Source: Anthoceros angustus (lineage: Eukaryota; Streptophyta; Anthocerotopsida; Anthocerotales; Anthocerotaceae). From it: DNA of 64,000 nt. Positions 43,644 to 56,067 of the stretch are shown here, one piece after another. The notes beneath the pieces are model-generated. The model ran no database searches and was not told the DNA's origin. It was given only the letters and a program-made list of their open reading frames with translations. The stretch is taken from the NCBI GenBank assembly GCA_010909165.1, contig MU008194.1, forward strand, positions 186,001 through 250,000. The letters run 5' to 3'. How positions within the stretch are numbered: position 1 is the first letter of the stretch; each line of letters opens with the position of its first letter. The position numbers were made by a program, and so were the translations under genes.

Positions 43644-43832
43644 ATGGCCAATGAAGTCGAGGAACTAGTGGATATGTTGAGACAACCTGACGTAGCGATG
43701 AACACTTCAAGCATCGTTGAAGAATCCATAGGTTCTTTGAGAAGGCTCGAGGCAACGTCGGACGAGCTCCAACCAGTTGAAGACTTTGTCAGAGCCTTGA
43801 GGATATTTTCCAAGGACCCAGGACCATCGTAG
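43644..43832 (+). pseudogene. single repeat unit of the helical-repeat family, truncated
   Basis: ELVDMLRQPDVAMNTSSIVE, then LQPVEDFVRALRIFSKDPGP, aligns with LLARLRNPSLTIQSLYRIQR, then LSPVEALIRTLKV of the 38 kb gene, and its DPGPS end resembles GDPRPSDPRRR there. One unit only. Confidence 0.5.
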
Positions 43833-45540
43833 CCTCGAACAAGGTCTCCTTGGGACTGGTGACGGCTCATGGTCACTAGTTGGAAGGGTGTACGCAGGTC
43901 GAAAGGTATACAAAAGCCATCCGAAACCATGTTTTCATGATTCCATTTTAAAAAAAACCCCCGAACCTAGTAGCAAATCATAAAGGGATCCGTTTTACCG
44001 TATTTGTATGTCCTCATCTCATATTACTTTAGCTAACCAGCGGGGTACATTGCCTATAAACGCAGTTTTTGAAAATCAGGGCAACTTTGTATGGACAACA
44101 AAAATGCAAACGCGCAATGGAAAGTCCACATGGGTTGAGTCGGTGTCCACCGTCATGGTCACCCCTCTACATTAGTGGGGAGGGTCGTGGTGGCACCGGA
44201 CGTTCTGTGCATAAACCTTGCATCTCCTGCCCAATGTCGGCGCGGGAGTGGAGGAAGATTTCGGACTGCCTACCGCTCATGTCTGTACACCCGCGAGCCG
44301 CGACCCCCGTCTGCGAATCGTTTGGAAGTGGCTTGCCACTGCCTGGGAATATTTGCATGCGATGGAGACCTCACCTCCCGACAGCCGACTACTGAAACGA
44401 GAATTCCACATGGGCGATGGAAATTGGAAGTTGACCGCAGCTGGTGGCAATCACAACATGGGCAGGTTCCTTTCAAGCACGCCTGGAGTGATCTCGGCCT
44501 GCTTCATTGCTTGGTCCTTTAGGAATTTGTGGTTGAGGCGGAAGCTGGCAGTGCAAACTCGTGACACTGTTGCAACGTGTTGATCAACACCTGGATTCCA
44601 CTACTGGGTTTGGAGCAGTGTGAATTGTGTGGAGGGCAAAGGAGCACCTGACATGTCCAGGTGTCCTTACTGGTGGTCAAGGATAAAATTGGAGAAAGTC
44701 ATACAACATGTTACATGTGTGTACCGAGCCAGGTGTTAGTGCGGCTATCTGTGAAAGCAGTTGAACATCGCAGCATTTCGAAGTTGGATTGTCACATGAA
44801 ATCCATTGTCATCTTCATACACCGGTTGTTTTATCTCGTGGGTTTACAACATACACAGTCTTCCCTAGCATGAGGATTAGGAACAGTTTGGTCATTGTAT
44901 TGTTACGCTGCATGCATGCGAATGGGCGCCGCTTCGCGGAAATCGGTCCGTTGTTTCTGTGAAATCCATACCTTGCCTGACTGTGCAGCAACAGACGCCC
45001 ATGATCTCGCTCATCAAATACCCGGCGTCAATCAGCTGCTGAACACATTCTCCGGAATCGTCACCACTCCCATGCTTCCTGGCTTGCGTGCTCCACCAGC
45101 ACCGTGTTGGTTGTCTAGGTCTGCTCCAGGGACCTTGCCGCCTGATGTGTTTGTTGTGTTCATAGCCTGCTTGCATGCACGTTCGACCAAAGTGCCAGCT
45201 ACCACCGGCTGTCCGGTGCTTAAGACCCACACCGTTTCCTCCTACCAGAATCCTCGAAACAAACACGTAGCCTATCCACTGTCCGCACGACACACCTCGA
45301 TCTGTGGAGCAAAGTTTTCCAATTTTACATCCCCCACCATCTGGCTGTCAAGCCAACCCGCATGAGGGGGCTCTTCTGCATCTTTCACTTGCTGCTCCGC
45401 ATCCCCAAGGACCATTGAGTTGTCGCCTGCAGCTGCTTCACCACATGCCATATGATCCTTGGTCTCAGGCTTCCTCGTTGGTCTCTGCTTCAACGACACA
45501 TATGAACCCCGGGCACCAGTGTGGACCACGGACTCTCCCC
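43833..45540. other. no gene recognised
   Basis: Open frames such as 44218-44583 (plus) and 44892-45529 (minus, two frames) show no known domain. They may be exon fragments of the neighbouring unknown family. Confidence 0.35.
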
Positions 45541-45542
45541 GG

Positions 45543-46440
45543 GGGTAGGAAATGAGTTAGGTTTTGTTTTTTTTCGTAGGTACGGAGTACAAAATAAGGC
45601 GGAAAGGAAGAAATAAGCCCGGACTACTCGGGTACTCGGACTCGGAGTAAGGACTCGGAGTAGGTGGAAGGACTCGAGCACACTCGGGTGGTCCGGACTT
45701 ATCGCGATACTCCGGTGCTCGGAGCACACTCGGGCACCGGAGTATCGGATAAGTCCGGACCACACTCGAGCACACTCGGGCACACTCGGGAGGAGGCGGT
45801 CCGGGGGTTGGGGGTCCGGGACTTGAGGACCAGACCCTGGTAATAAGGTCGGACCTTCAGGTCCGAACCCCAGAGACGAGACCGGACCCTGAGGTCCGGA
45901 CTCTAGAAATAAGACCGACTCCTGAAAATCGGACCCCGGAGTCGAGACCGGACCCTGAGGTTCGGACTCAGGAGGAGAGAGGGAGTCATCCCCGACGTGC
46001 TCAGGAGGAGCAGTCAACCGGTGGTCCCATAGGGCGGGGACCCACTCGAAGGCCGGGAGAGGAGGATGTGGTGGTTACAGCGTCGCCCGCGTGTAACTGG
46101 CGGTCTCGGGAAGAGGAAGGGTCCGCCTCGCGGATCATCCGATTGGGTGCGCCGCAGCAGTCAGGGCAGGGAGTGGGGTCATCGGCGCCGAGGCGGAACC
46201 AAGGGCATTCCCAGGCCCACCGCCGACGACGGGAGGGGGGTAAGATGGTAGGCGGCTGATTAGGGCACACTGAGCTGGCCACCCGCTCAGAATAGGAGTG
46301 TAATAAAGACGCCGACCTTGGGCATAGTATAAGAGGGCCGGAGTTGCTCTAGTAAAGTATCTTTCTCTTGGTGTTGATACCGCGTTTCCTTGCAGACCCT
46401 TGTGCGTCTTCTTGCTAACGTGAGTCTGAGTCAGCGGCGA
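45543..46440. repeat. GC-rich repeat with hairpin, TATA box and poly(A)-like site; possible LTR
   Basis: Composition jumps to very GC-rich. It contains a near-perfect hairpin (45690-45718 with 45734-45761), tandem GGACCCTGAGGTCCGG-type units at about 45820-45970, AATAAA near 46302, and TATAAG near 46327 followed by a pyrimidine-rich start-like region. The word GGAGGAACTCGGGAGG recurs at about 46448 and 46577. LTR identity is inferred only; a matching partner was not found. Confidence 0.4.
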
Positions 46441-46918
46441 GCAGCGGAGGAACTCGGGAGGAGGCGATCCGAGTCACAGTGACGGACCCTAGCGTGTGGT
46501 GGTGTGTGCGAGGGGCGAACAACCGGGACCTTGCTCGTCCAAAGCGGTGACGGCGTTGGGCGGGCGAGCGTGAGCCGGAGGAACTCGGGAGGCGTGTAGA
46601 GCCCGGACGGAGAGGCCCGGCGAACGACGGAGGAGGTCCGGACCACGCAGCCCACCCGCCTTTTTCCAAAGAACGATGAGTGTAGCGAGAGTGGTAAGAG
46701 GGACGGACTAGAAGTACGAGGGACGGACTGGAATGATACGGACGCGAACGAGTCCTTAAACGTTTGGCCACGCCGAGTCTGTTCGGTGGACGTTACGGGT
46801 AGTTAGTAGTGAAACGATAAACGTATGTGTTTGAGTCCGAAATGGTCGCGGTGTGAGGTGAGAAACGATTGAAACGCGACAAACGGAGCCCATCATTCTC
46901 TTGGGAGCGGACTCCTTA
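46441..46918. other. GC-rich flank, nothing recognised
   Basis: Overlapping composition-driven frames; no motif. Confidence 0.4.
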
Positions 46919-49027
46919 CTACAACGACATGGGATTGTGCGCGCGCGGCTGGCCATCAGCGAAAGTCGCGCCACAACCAGCCATGTTGTTCACCATGGGC
47001 TCCTTATTGAACGTCTTGCCGCCTCCATAGCCAGGCTCCTCGCCTACCTCCTCCTCTTCCGTCGGCCAGCTGTCCATTGAATTGATTCGCATGAATTGAG
47101 CGCACCTAGGATCCACATCAACAGAAATGACATTACGGCATAACTGAACAGCTGCTATCATATAAGATCCCGATCCTGCAGCCCAAAGACCCAATCTCCC
47201 TCATCAGACAATGAATCAACCTCTTCAAGAGTGTTAGGGGCTTCTGATAGGGGGAAACAACCCGATCATCTGCAGTGTTGTAACACAATTTTAGTTCCAC
47301 TACTCGCTCGGCAAACAAAGTTGTCACTCCACCGCCAAGTTGCGTCGGTTCTCTGAGTATAAACGGTTGAGGCACACAATCCTTATCCAAGCTCCCTGCG
47401 GCGCAAGTGAAAAAGTCCCCTGCATCGTACAGCCTGTCCTCTGACAATGTTGTTACATTGGTTTTATGCCGAATATGTCACAAAGACCCCGCACGCTTCC
47501 ATCAGCACTTCTCTCACCATAGATGTGTCATCCGGAGAATGGAAGACCACAATACGAAATACCTGGGATGTGGTGATGCCTTTGAACTGCATGATGACCC
47601 CTTCAAACTCTGCCTTGGTAAATCTTGTGTCATACTCTCGTGATTGGGGATCTAGATCCAAGCCTCTGGGGAGGTCTAACAACAGCAAAGCATACGGTCG
47701 AGGCTCTACAAACCGGGCCATGTTCACTATGTTGCCACACAGTATCCCGACCTTGCTGGGTTTTTCTGGCTTGGAGTCGTTCACGATGGTCATCAGCTTA
47801 TCCTCAGATGTGGTCGATTTCAAGGCACGTTGCGACTCCTCCATCTGCTTCCAAGCTCTGGCCTTGAATATGTGCTCCTTGAAGTTCTCAGGTAGGGCAC
47901 CCCACTCAAGGCAAGTGTTGGCACGCTGCAGACATGAAAGACACAACCCACCAATCAAATGCAACCGGACGTTCTACTGTTCGAATGTACGGTGTTAAGG
48001 CCTCCACTTTCCATGACTTATAAGGACAAGAAGCACCACAAGAGAGAAACTCTGTTTTGGGTATAGCTAAGTGTTCATCGAGGACCCGTTTTTGAAGGCA
48101 GGCTGGAAGTTACTAATTTGATTCACCATGCGATGTCGGGATATCGTTCTGAACCTCTTCAAATGTCTCACAGTGCAAATGCTTGGCGATGTCACATGGA
48201 TGAGGTTGAGTTTTTGGCCTTGTCCACCCACACGAACATTTGTTTCAATGTCAATTCTCCAGCCAAGACTTTCATGCATCTTTGTCTTCAAGTTGTTGTT
48301 CCAGTGCGGTATTCGATGCCACGAAACACTTCCATACCCTCACCGGTATACTAAGCTCCTTTGTGTCAATGACCAAGTTTGCTCTAACTTGAGTTGTCTT
48401 CCTTGAATTCTGCGGGCCTTATTTGTTTGGCTATGAGCTGCTTCCACCTTTCGAGCAAGCTGTTCGTCTCCCACTTCTCAAAGATTTCATCCACGTACTT
48501 CCACCTCATCATCAACCTTCGCAACACAATAATCCGATGTCCGGTTGTCCACGAGGCGGTGATAAGCGACCTTAGGTCCATGCTTGGTCGCATCCCACTT
48601 AGGAACCACCTTGACGGGCATATATCTCAACTTCAATCTAAGTCACACTTGACCCATCAGCTAGCAGGCCTTCATCTCGATTCGATGTACCTCACACGAT
48701 CGGAAGTAAAAGTCTTCACGGCATCCGCAATGGTGTTGTGATTAGTGGCAACTAACCTCATCTCCTCATTTGTGAGGCCAGCAAGAACATATGCATCCAT
48801 CCACCTGTACTCTTGAACCAATGGATACAAGTTGGCTAGTCTAGATCTGGCCTGGAAGGAATGATTCCCTCCCAATACATCAGATTTGTAAACCCCCCGA
48901 TCCACCTCATCCATGAACAGCGTCTCTCAGCATAGGGGTTATTCTCCATTAAAGGGGTTTGGGTCCCTAAAGACCAAAAAATGACCCCCGAAAACGGGCC
49001 AAAATGCATCATCTTTAGCAAAACCAC
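46919..49027 (-). pseudogene. decayed ParB-like / DNA N4/N6 amino-methyltransferase fusion
   Basis: Minus strand, N to C: NPYAERRC/LLMDEVDRG near 48930, then VLGGNHSFQARSRLANLYP (about 48880-48820), a ParB/Srx-type GxxHxxxA core, with EYRWMDAYVLAGLTNEE after it. Exon remnants follow at 48593-48384. Next comes LLLLDLPRGLDLD near 47676, where the DPPY catalytic motif IV should be, then KAEFEGVIMQF and RIVVFHS. Then RLYDAGDFFT, QKPLTLLKRLI (motif X, near 47246), AAGSGSYMIAA (motif I, about 47190) and VISVDVDPRC. The order IV, X, I is the beta class of amino-methyltransferases, as in bacterial and phage ParB-methylases. Frameshifts near 47205 and 47460, stops between blocks, and DPPY reduced to DLPR mark it as dead. 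Confidence 0.7.
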
Positions 49028-49860
49028 TCTTTAAACATGTACTGAAAGATATTGACCATGTTATTTTCTCGTGAATACTTACACTAACAGGGTTTAAGCC
49101 GAAGAAGGTTCGCGGATTTCACCTTCACAAGGAAGGGATTTCAAGGATTTTTATGCCGTGTATGCAGCGGTAAGGCATAAAAGCGGTTAACTAGTGTCTG
49201 AGCCACTTCTTGTTTCCCTTGCGAGCATTCCTAATACGAATTGGCTGCAAGAGCCCGCTCTGTGCCGCACCCACAGGGCTGTAGATGTTTTGGCGCCCTC
49301 TCCTTCAACTCTCCCGGAAGGAGCATCCTCCCCTACTCTCCTTGGCTGCTTTGGAGGGCGTGACTCCTCGTCTAACATACGCTCCTGTCCACCTCATCCA
49401 TGAGCAGTCTCTCGGCATAGGGTTATTCTCCATTAAAGGGGTTTGGGTCCCTAAAGACCAAAAAATGACCCAGCAGGCCAAAATGCATCATCTTTTAGCA
49501 AAACCACTCTTTAAACATGTCTTGAAAGATATTGACCATGTTATTTTCTCGTGAATACTTACACTAATAGGGTTTAAGCGAAGAAGATTCATGATTTCAC
49601 GTTCACAAGGATTTCAAGGATTTTTATGCGTGTATGCGTGTAAGGCATAAAAGCGGTTAACTAGTGTCTGAGCCACTTCTTGTTTCCAGCCTTGAGCATT
49701 CCTAATACGAATTGGCTGCAAGGCCGCCCCGCTCTCTATGCTTACACTGCAGGTACATGTGTTTTGGCGCCCTCTCCTTCAACTCTCCCGGAAGGAGCAT
49801 CCTCCCCTACTCTCCTTGGCTCTTTGGAGGGCGTGACTCCTCGTCCACTCCTGTCCACCT
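48901..49860. repeat. tandem duplication of about 480 bp
   Basis: Unit 1 at about 48901-49388 and unit 2 at about 49389-49860 are nearly identical. Both contain the minus-strand NPYAER.LMDEVD phrase that starts the ParB-like region and an upstream exon-like segment (EGEGAKT), so the 5' part of the methyltransferase relic has been duplicated. Confidence 0.85.
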
Positions 49861-50640
49861 CCGGGATGTATCCACCTTCTTCTTCCCACACCACGGACAC
49901 CACCTTCACGTGAAGCACGTTCAGGTGTTAGTGCTTACTTCTTGCCTTGACGGCGTCGTTTGGCTGCGCCCATCGACTCGTTGTTGGGAAGGTGACCGAG
50001 CCATATGCCGTCCAAAAAGCAGCCAAGGGTTTGCAGACACCACCTCCAACGCCACGGCACTATCCACCGTATTTGAGCGACGCACTATCCACCAGCCAGC
50101 GGACCTACTTGCAACTTGTAGCGCCGTCTCGAACCTCGATCCGCTCCTTCCACCACGTCCTCCACATGTAGCCCGGAGCTTGTCACGATTACCCATAGCC
50201 AGCGAGTTCAAGTTTGAGCTCGTGGAGCTTGTCACGATTACCTAGCCTCTGAGTTCAAGATGAGCTCTGATACCTAGGTCATTTGCGGCTAAAAGCGGTA
50301 TGCACGTACTCGATCCACTTTGCACCACATAAATGATATTCTATGTTGATTATTAAACTCGGAGCATTTGAAGGCGGTAGCGTTGGCGGGCCGTTCACAG
50401 GCCACGAGTTCGTGAAATGAAGCGGCAAAAGGCCGACTATGTGGGGACATTGTCCTTAAACCACCGAATTTTTAAAGCATATTTTAATATACCATTCTTT
50501 ATTAAATTTTAATCCTAGATAAAAATAGACATGACTATAACATGTAAAAATGATAAATTGGAAAAGAAATGAATTTTTCATAATTGTAAACATTGCGTGA
50601 GGACAAATTAAGAGCGTTTCAACCGTTTCTAACTAAAGTG
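49861..50640. other. nothing recognised
   Basis: A minus frame at 49921-50235 may be the N-terminal exon of the methyltransferase relic but carries no motif. 50440-50640 is AT-rich. Confidence 0.35.
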
Positions 50641-50698
50641 AGCACCCAACCATGCTTATACCCTGCACCCCACCTCGTTGAAAAGGGGGTGTTACTTG

Positions 50699-50710
50699 TG
50701 GTATCAGAGC
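50699..50710 (+). promoter_or_regulatory. primer-binding site for initiator tRNA-Met
   Basis: TGGTATCAGAGC, the perfect complement used by many plant LTR elements. Confidence 0.85.
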
Positions 50711-50739
50711 TCAAGGTTGAAGCATCTTTTAGCTAGGAC

Positions 50740-53700
50740 GCTAGCTGGAGATGGCCGATCACGAAGCCAGGCGAGGCGAGAGAATACGGCGAAGAAAGAG
50801 AAGGCTCCTATGGTGGAGACCACGGTGGATGAGCCTCGGATGGAGCCACTAATTCACAGGCAGCGAGGCGAGATACCTCAGGGCGGACCGTCACCATGCC
50901 GCAAGAGGAGCTTCAAAATCTTTTGAGAAGAATGGAAGCTCTAGAGCAACAAGTACAAGGAAAAGAAAGCTCGATGAAGCGAGAAGGATGATGAGCAGGA
51001 CGAATTGGAGCTGGCCCGAGAAAGGAGTAGAGCAAGGAGACCCAAGAAGTTGAGGCTAAGCGTTCCCCAGATAGGTATAAGGGTGAGCGAGATGTGGAGA
51101 AAATCAATTCGTGGTTTTCTCATTGGAAGGATACTTTTACATGCAGGATTCCGCAGAAGAGTATCTAGATCACATCGTTAACTTCTTAGAAGTGCGCTCT
51201 TACTTGGTGGAGAACTTATGTTCGAGTATTGAACAGGTAATAGAGTGGAAACTATTTCCACACAGAATTCAAAGATGCACGCAACTTCAATTCCACCAAC
51301 TAATGCATCTATCTTTGGCAAGAAGGATGCTAGAGAATGTGAAGCACAGAATGTTGCGGCGTATGTGAGTGAATTAGCTTGTGTTACAATGCCCGATATG
51401 CGGAGGTGGATAAGCTCCACGGGTTTTATAGTGGACTCAAAGGTGGGCTCTGGATAGAATTCGATGACAAACCTCAAACTCTGCGAGAGGCTATTTGCGG
51501 ATGCGATACGACACAAGTCGTGCCGAAGCACCGGTGTCTTTCGGAGGAAGGTATCCAAGATCTTTTCAAGGAAGATCACGAGGTAGAGGAAGAGCCACCA
51601 ACACCGGGCATATTGGAACAAATGATAATGTTGGCGAGGAGGAAGAGGAAGAGGAGCCAATAGAGGTCGTGGCCGTGGAAGCCAAAGGACGACAGGCCCT
51701 CAATTTGGTGCGTGCTTGATTGTGGAGCAAGGACACTGCGAAGATTGTCCGCATCTTGGGAATTCCCAACGTGATAGCCGCCAATCCTCAAGCTCGGGAC
51801 TTAGGATTCGTGAGCTTTTCTGAGCCCAAATGGCCGGTGGCCACATGTTGTGGTGACATGTGGTGAGTCATCTAGTGTCAAGGATGACACTATTTTGAGG
51901 AAGGTGGAGCCCTTATGTACATATGTGGAAAGATGAATGGCTTAGAAGTAGAGTTATTGTTGGACTCGCCACCCACAATTTTATAACTCCTCAAGGCGAA
52001 AGAGCTTGGGCTAGAATGGGCTAGTACTTCCGCCATATGGAATCAAGCAAGCTAAAGGAACTACTTTTCTTGGGTGAATTGCATGGAGTAAAGCTGCAAA
52101 TAGAAGCGTGGGAAGGATACATGAGTTTCACGATTGTAGACATGGATGACCATGATGTTATCTTGGGTCTAGAGTGGATGAAATCCAATGAAGTGCGTGT
52201 AGATGTGAAGTCCCGCACCATTGAGATATTGAAGAATGGAAAGCACAAGGTGGTTTGTGCTAATCTTAGTCGAAGCTTGAGATGTGCTCGATGCAGTTGA
52301 TTTCAAAAGAGAGCTCAAGCGGGACATAAGATGAAGAAGGAGCTTTATCTAGTTATGCTCCGAGGATTAGAGGATGGTCTTGAGGAAGAATCCTCGAGAG
52401 AAAGACATCCCAAGGAATTACAGTGTCTTGGATGACTTTAAGGATTTGATGCACGATGAATTGCCACCTTTACCGTCTCATAGAGTAGTAGATCATGAGA
52501 TTGAATTGAGGCCGAGTACGCCTCGTCGAGCACCATATAGATTGTCGCAGGATGAGCTACGGGAACTCAAGCGACAACTATCCAACTGGCCAAAGGGATA
52601 TATCGAGTCTCTAAGTCTCCTTTTGGTGCGGGTATTGTTTACGCAAGAAGAATGGAGGACTAAGGATGTGTTTAGATTACGAGCTCAATCAAATTATGAA
52701 GAATGCATATCCTTTGCCAAGAATGGATGATATGTTTGACAGGTTGAAGGGTGCCAAGTATTTCACCAAGCTAGATCTGATGGCGGGGTACTATCAGATC
52801 AGAATCGCAGAGGGACATGAGTACAAAACAGCTTGTAGGACCAGGTATGGGGCTTTTGAATTTCTGGTCATGCCATTTGGACTTACTAATGCACCTGCCA
52901 CATTTCAGACACTTATGAATACTATATTCATAGATCTGGTGGACAAGTGTGTTGTAATCTATCTGGATGACATTTTGATCTTTAGCCATACCTTGGAGGA
53001 ACATGTTGAACACTTAAGAGAAGTGTTACAAAAGCTAAGAGAGAATTCTTTGTTCTTGGCAATTAAGAAGTGTGACTTCGTCAAGACAGAGGTAGCTTTC
53101 TTAGGCTTTATTGTCTCTGGTGATGGCATCGAATGGATCCGATAAGGTGAGGGCCATTCAAGATTGGCAACCTCCTAGGAACATTCATGAGGTTCAGCTT
53201 TATGGGTTTGGCTTACGTGCGGAGATTTGTACAGATGTTTGCTAAGATAGCAGCCCCATAATGACCTCTTAAAGATGACGAAAGCTTGGAAGTGGGATCT
53301 TTGAATGTCAAGCGATTTGAATACTTGAAGATGAAATTGAGTACAACTCGGTTTTAGGAATGTATGATCCCAAGAAGGATGTGGAAGTGTCTGATGCCTC
53401 GGACGTGGCCATAGGTGGAGTGTTGATGCAAGACCATAAGCCGATAGCTTTTGAGTCAAGGAAATTGCATCCTTATGAGTTGAAGTATCCCACCTATGAG
53501 AAGGAAATGATGGCTCATTCATTGTCTCAAGGTATGGAGACACTATCTCTTGGATCTTTTGTGCTCTATCGATAATATCGACAACATACTTCTCTAACCT
53601 TGAAGTTGAATGCAAGACAAGCTAGATGGCAAGATTTCCTAGCTATGTATGATGTGACTCTCAAGTATAAACCGGAAAAGAGAATAAGGTTGCGGATCTG

Positions 53701-55190
53701 GAGTCAAAAGAGTCGAAGTAAAGGCAATGGCAATCTTGGTTGAACCTATGGACACTCACAAAGATCAAGGAAGCATATCTGCGGGATCCGGATGTTGAGT
53801 GGATTAATGGAATAGAGCGAGAAGGAAGCAAGTTCAAATTGAGGGATGGTTTGTTGATATACAAAGCAGAGGAGGATTGTGATCCCAAATTCTTGAGTTG
53901 AAGAGCAAATTGCTTCTTGAATGTCATGATGTGCCAAGTCAGTCAGTGGAATTGACCCCACTTATGAGAAGCTAAGGAAGGCTTTTCTTGGCCGGAATGT
54001 ATCAGATACAATTATGTCAAGGCATGTGCTGTTTGTCGGAAGATAAGGTGGAGCAAGCTAAACCAAGAGGTTTTACTACCTACCTATTCCAAGTGGACCT
54101 TGGAAGAGTATCTCTATGGATTTTATCATGCCTTTGCCACCCGAATGGTTGTACAGCTATCATGACGGTGGTGGATAGATTCACCAAACAAGCACATTTC
54201 ATCCCTACTACAAAGCGGTGGCGACAGGTAGCCACTTGTTTAAGAAGTATATATACAAGTACCATGGCTTACCTATGCATTGTGAGTGAGGATCCAAGGT
54301 TCACGGAGAATTTTGGCATTTGATGAAATGCTTGAATGTGGAATTATGTATGAGCACGACTTTCCATCCGGATCTTGATGGCTCAACCGAGCGAGTCAAC
54401 CGAATCCAAGAAGAATACTTAAGGCATTATGCGATTGATCGGAGGATTGGTGATCATCTAGGCGATCACAATTTTGTTATAACAACACCGCACGACTCTC
54501 TGGATGTAGTCCTTTTGAGATGGGAGGAAATTCAGACCTTGGTATCCATGCTAAATGCTGAAGTTTTCGATACTACCACTAGAGATCCACGCCGATTCAT
54601 TGAGCGGTTGAAGGCTAGGCATGAGATTGCCAAAGGAATTTTAGCCAAGGCTCAAGCACGTCGGAAGAAATATCTTTGATAGGCACGGAGAGCTCTTCAA
54701 CGTTGGGGATAAAGTATGGGAGAAATTGAAACATTTCCCATTACCTCAAGGATTAACTCTTAAGTTAAGGCCAAGATATGGTGGTCCATTTGTAGTCTTG
54801 AAGCGCATTGGAGAAGTGGCTTACAAGTTACAACTGAATGGATTTTTGCACACAATGTGTTTCATGTATCACTACTGAAACCATTTGTGCCAGGCAAAGA
54901 GAAAGAAGACATGGACAAGAAGAAGTACAGTGTTCTCGTGCAGCATAATCAAGGATTGCGGGAAATTGAGGAATTCCTTGCAGAGAGTAGCGTGCCTACA
55001 AAACGTGGAATCGTACCACATATATGGTAAAGTTGCGTGGGATCTCAGATCCAGTTTGGGTAACGTTAGAGGATATTCAGAAAGGATCCTGGATGATCTC
55101 TCGTCGTTGGCTATCAACGATGATTCTTTTCGATGGGGAGAAAGTAACAGCCTTGCATGAGAAGCATGCACCGGATCTAGTTAGTAAGTT
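50740..55190 (+). pseudogene. gypsy gag-pol relic
   Basis: Gag-like Glu/Arg-rich frames at 50740-51720; degenerate protease near 51955 (LLLDSPPT where DSGAT is usual). The linker RRAPYRLSQDELRELKRQL is at 52525-52580. Reverse transcriptase lies at 52666-53145 with FTKLDLMAGYYQIRI, FLVMPFGLTNAPATFQ and catalytic VIYLDDILIFS, and VAFLGFIVSGDGIEW after it. RNase H is at 53380-53520 (DASDVAIGGVLMQDHKPIAF, YEKEMMA). Integrase pieces are at 54150-54420 (DRFTKQAHFIPTTK, TTFHPDLDGSTERVNR). The C-terminal tail PVWVTLEDIQKGSW is near 55050. Stops and frame changes separate every block. Confidence 0.85.
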
Positions 55191-55715
55191 GTAAGTAGTG
55201 GTGGTAAGACTTAGCTTAGGGCTTAAGGAAGAAAGTGCTTTTAGCGATTACTTTGGAAATGATGTAAGCCTCCTATATAAGGAGATGAGGCTAGCCCTAG
55301 AGATATATCTTGTGATCCTAGCATGGGAGCTACACTCTTGAGGATAGGACTTTGGAGCCTAAAGGCCTTGGGAGCCTAGAGTGTGAGCATGTCTAGAAGG
55401 ATCCTAGCACTTGGGAGCTACACTCTTGTGAGGATAGGACTTTGGTGCCTAGAGGCCTTGGGAGCCTAGAGTGTGGCGTGCTAGAGGAGGCTGTTGAGGA
55501 GGAGATCGAGGGGAGGCTAAGCTCCTAGCTTAGGCAAAGATGGGGAGCTCTCTCGATCTCTCATGTATTCTTGTTGACTCTTGCTGGAATAAATAGCGCG
55601 GATGTCTTGTGCGAGTCGTCCGTGGAAGGGCCGGGCTGGAGAGCCTAGTCTTTGGTGTCTGGTGATGTTTTTTGCATTAGCTGCGTGCCCACCTCGTTGA
55701 AAAGGGGGTGTTACT
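55190..55715 (+). repeat. 3' LTR of gypsy element
   Basis: Start estimated just after the pol tail. A TATATAAG box lies near 55275. A tandem duplication of about 90 bp sits inside it (about 55310-55480, units built on GGAGCTACACTCTTG and GCCTTGGGAGCCTAGAGTGTG). Confidence 0.7.
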
Positions 55716-56067
55716 CATTTGCATGTTATGGGTTTCGCCTTTGGTCGAGGAACAAGTTTCAGTACCGTGCTGAGGCTATTAAATTCATCATCCTGCGTGC
55801 TTCCACTTATCCCTATCTGGACTGAAAATGCTTCTTTGAGGGTGAGTTCGGGGAGGGATAGCGAAGGAGGCATTGTGGACGGTGGTGTCAAACTCCAGCG
55901 ACTTGCGAGTCGATGGATGTGTAAGGGGCTCTATCCATTCGGATGGAGGGCGATGCACAGGTGGATCGGCCTTGGGTTGAGAGCATTCTCTTGAGGTAAA
56001 TGGTCATTCTCATCGGTAATCGAGGCATGAGAAGAAGGCAGGGTTCGGACTACGAGTCTACATGATT
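55716..56067. other. spacer between elements, nothing recognised
   Basis: No motif. Confidence 0.4.

Larger units (their letters stand above)
50669..55715 (+). mobile_element. Ty3/gypsy LTR retrotransposon, degenerate, left LTR truncated
   Basis: The last 28 bp of the right LTR (55688-55715, CCCACCTCGTTGAAAAGGGG...) recur at 50669-50696, directly followed by the primer-binding site. The rest of the left LTR is absent. In between lie gag-, protease-, reverse-transcriptase-, RNase H- and integrase-like blocks in Ty3/gypsy order. No target-site duplication is recoverable on the left. Confidence 0.85.

Noticed and set aside
45490-46017. 175-codon frame with repeated SGPQGPVS-like segments
   Set aside because: It is the translation of a GC-rich tandem DNA repeat; no independent support.
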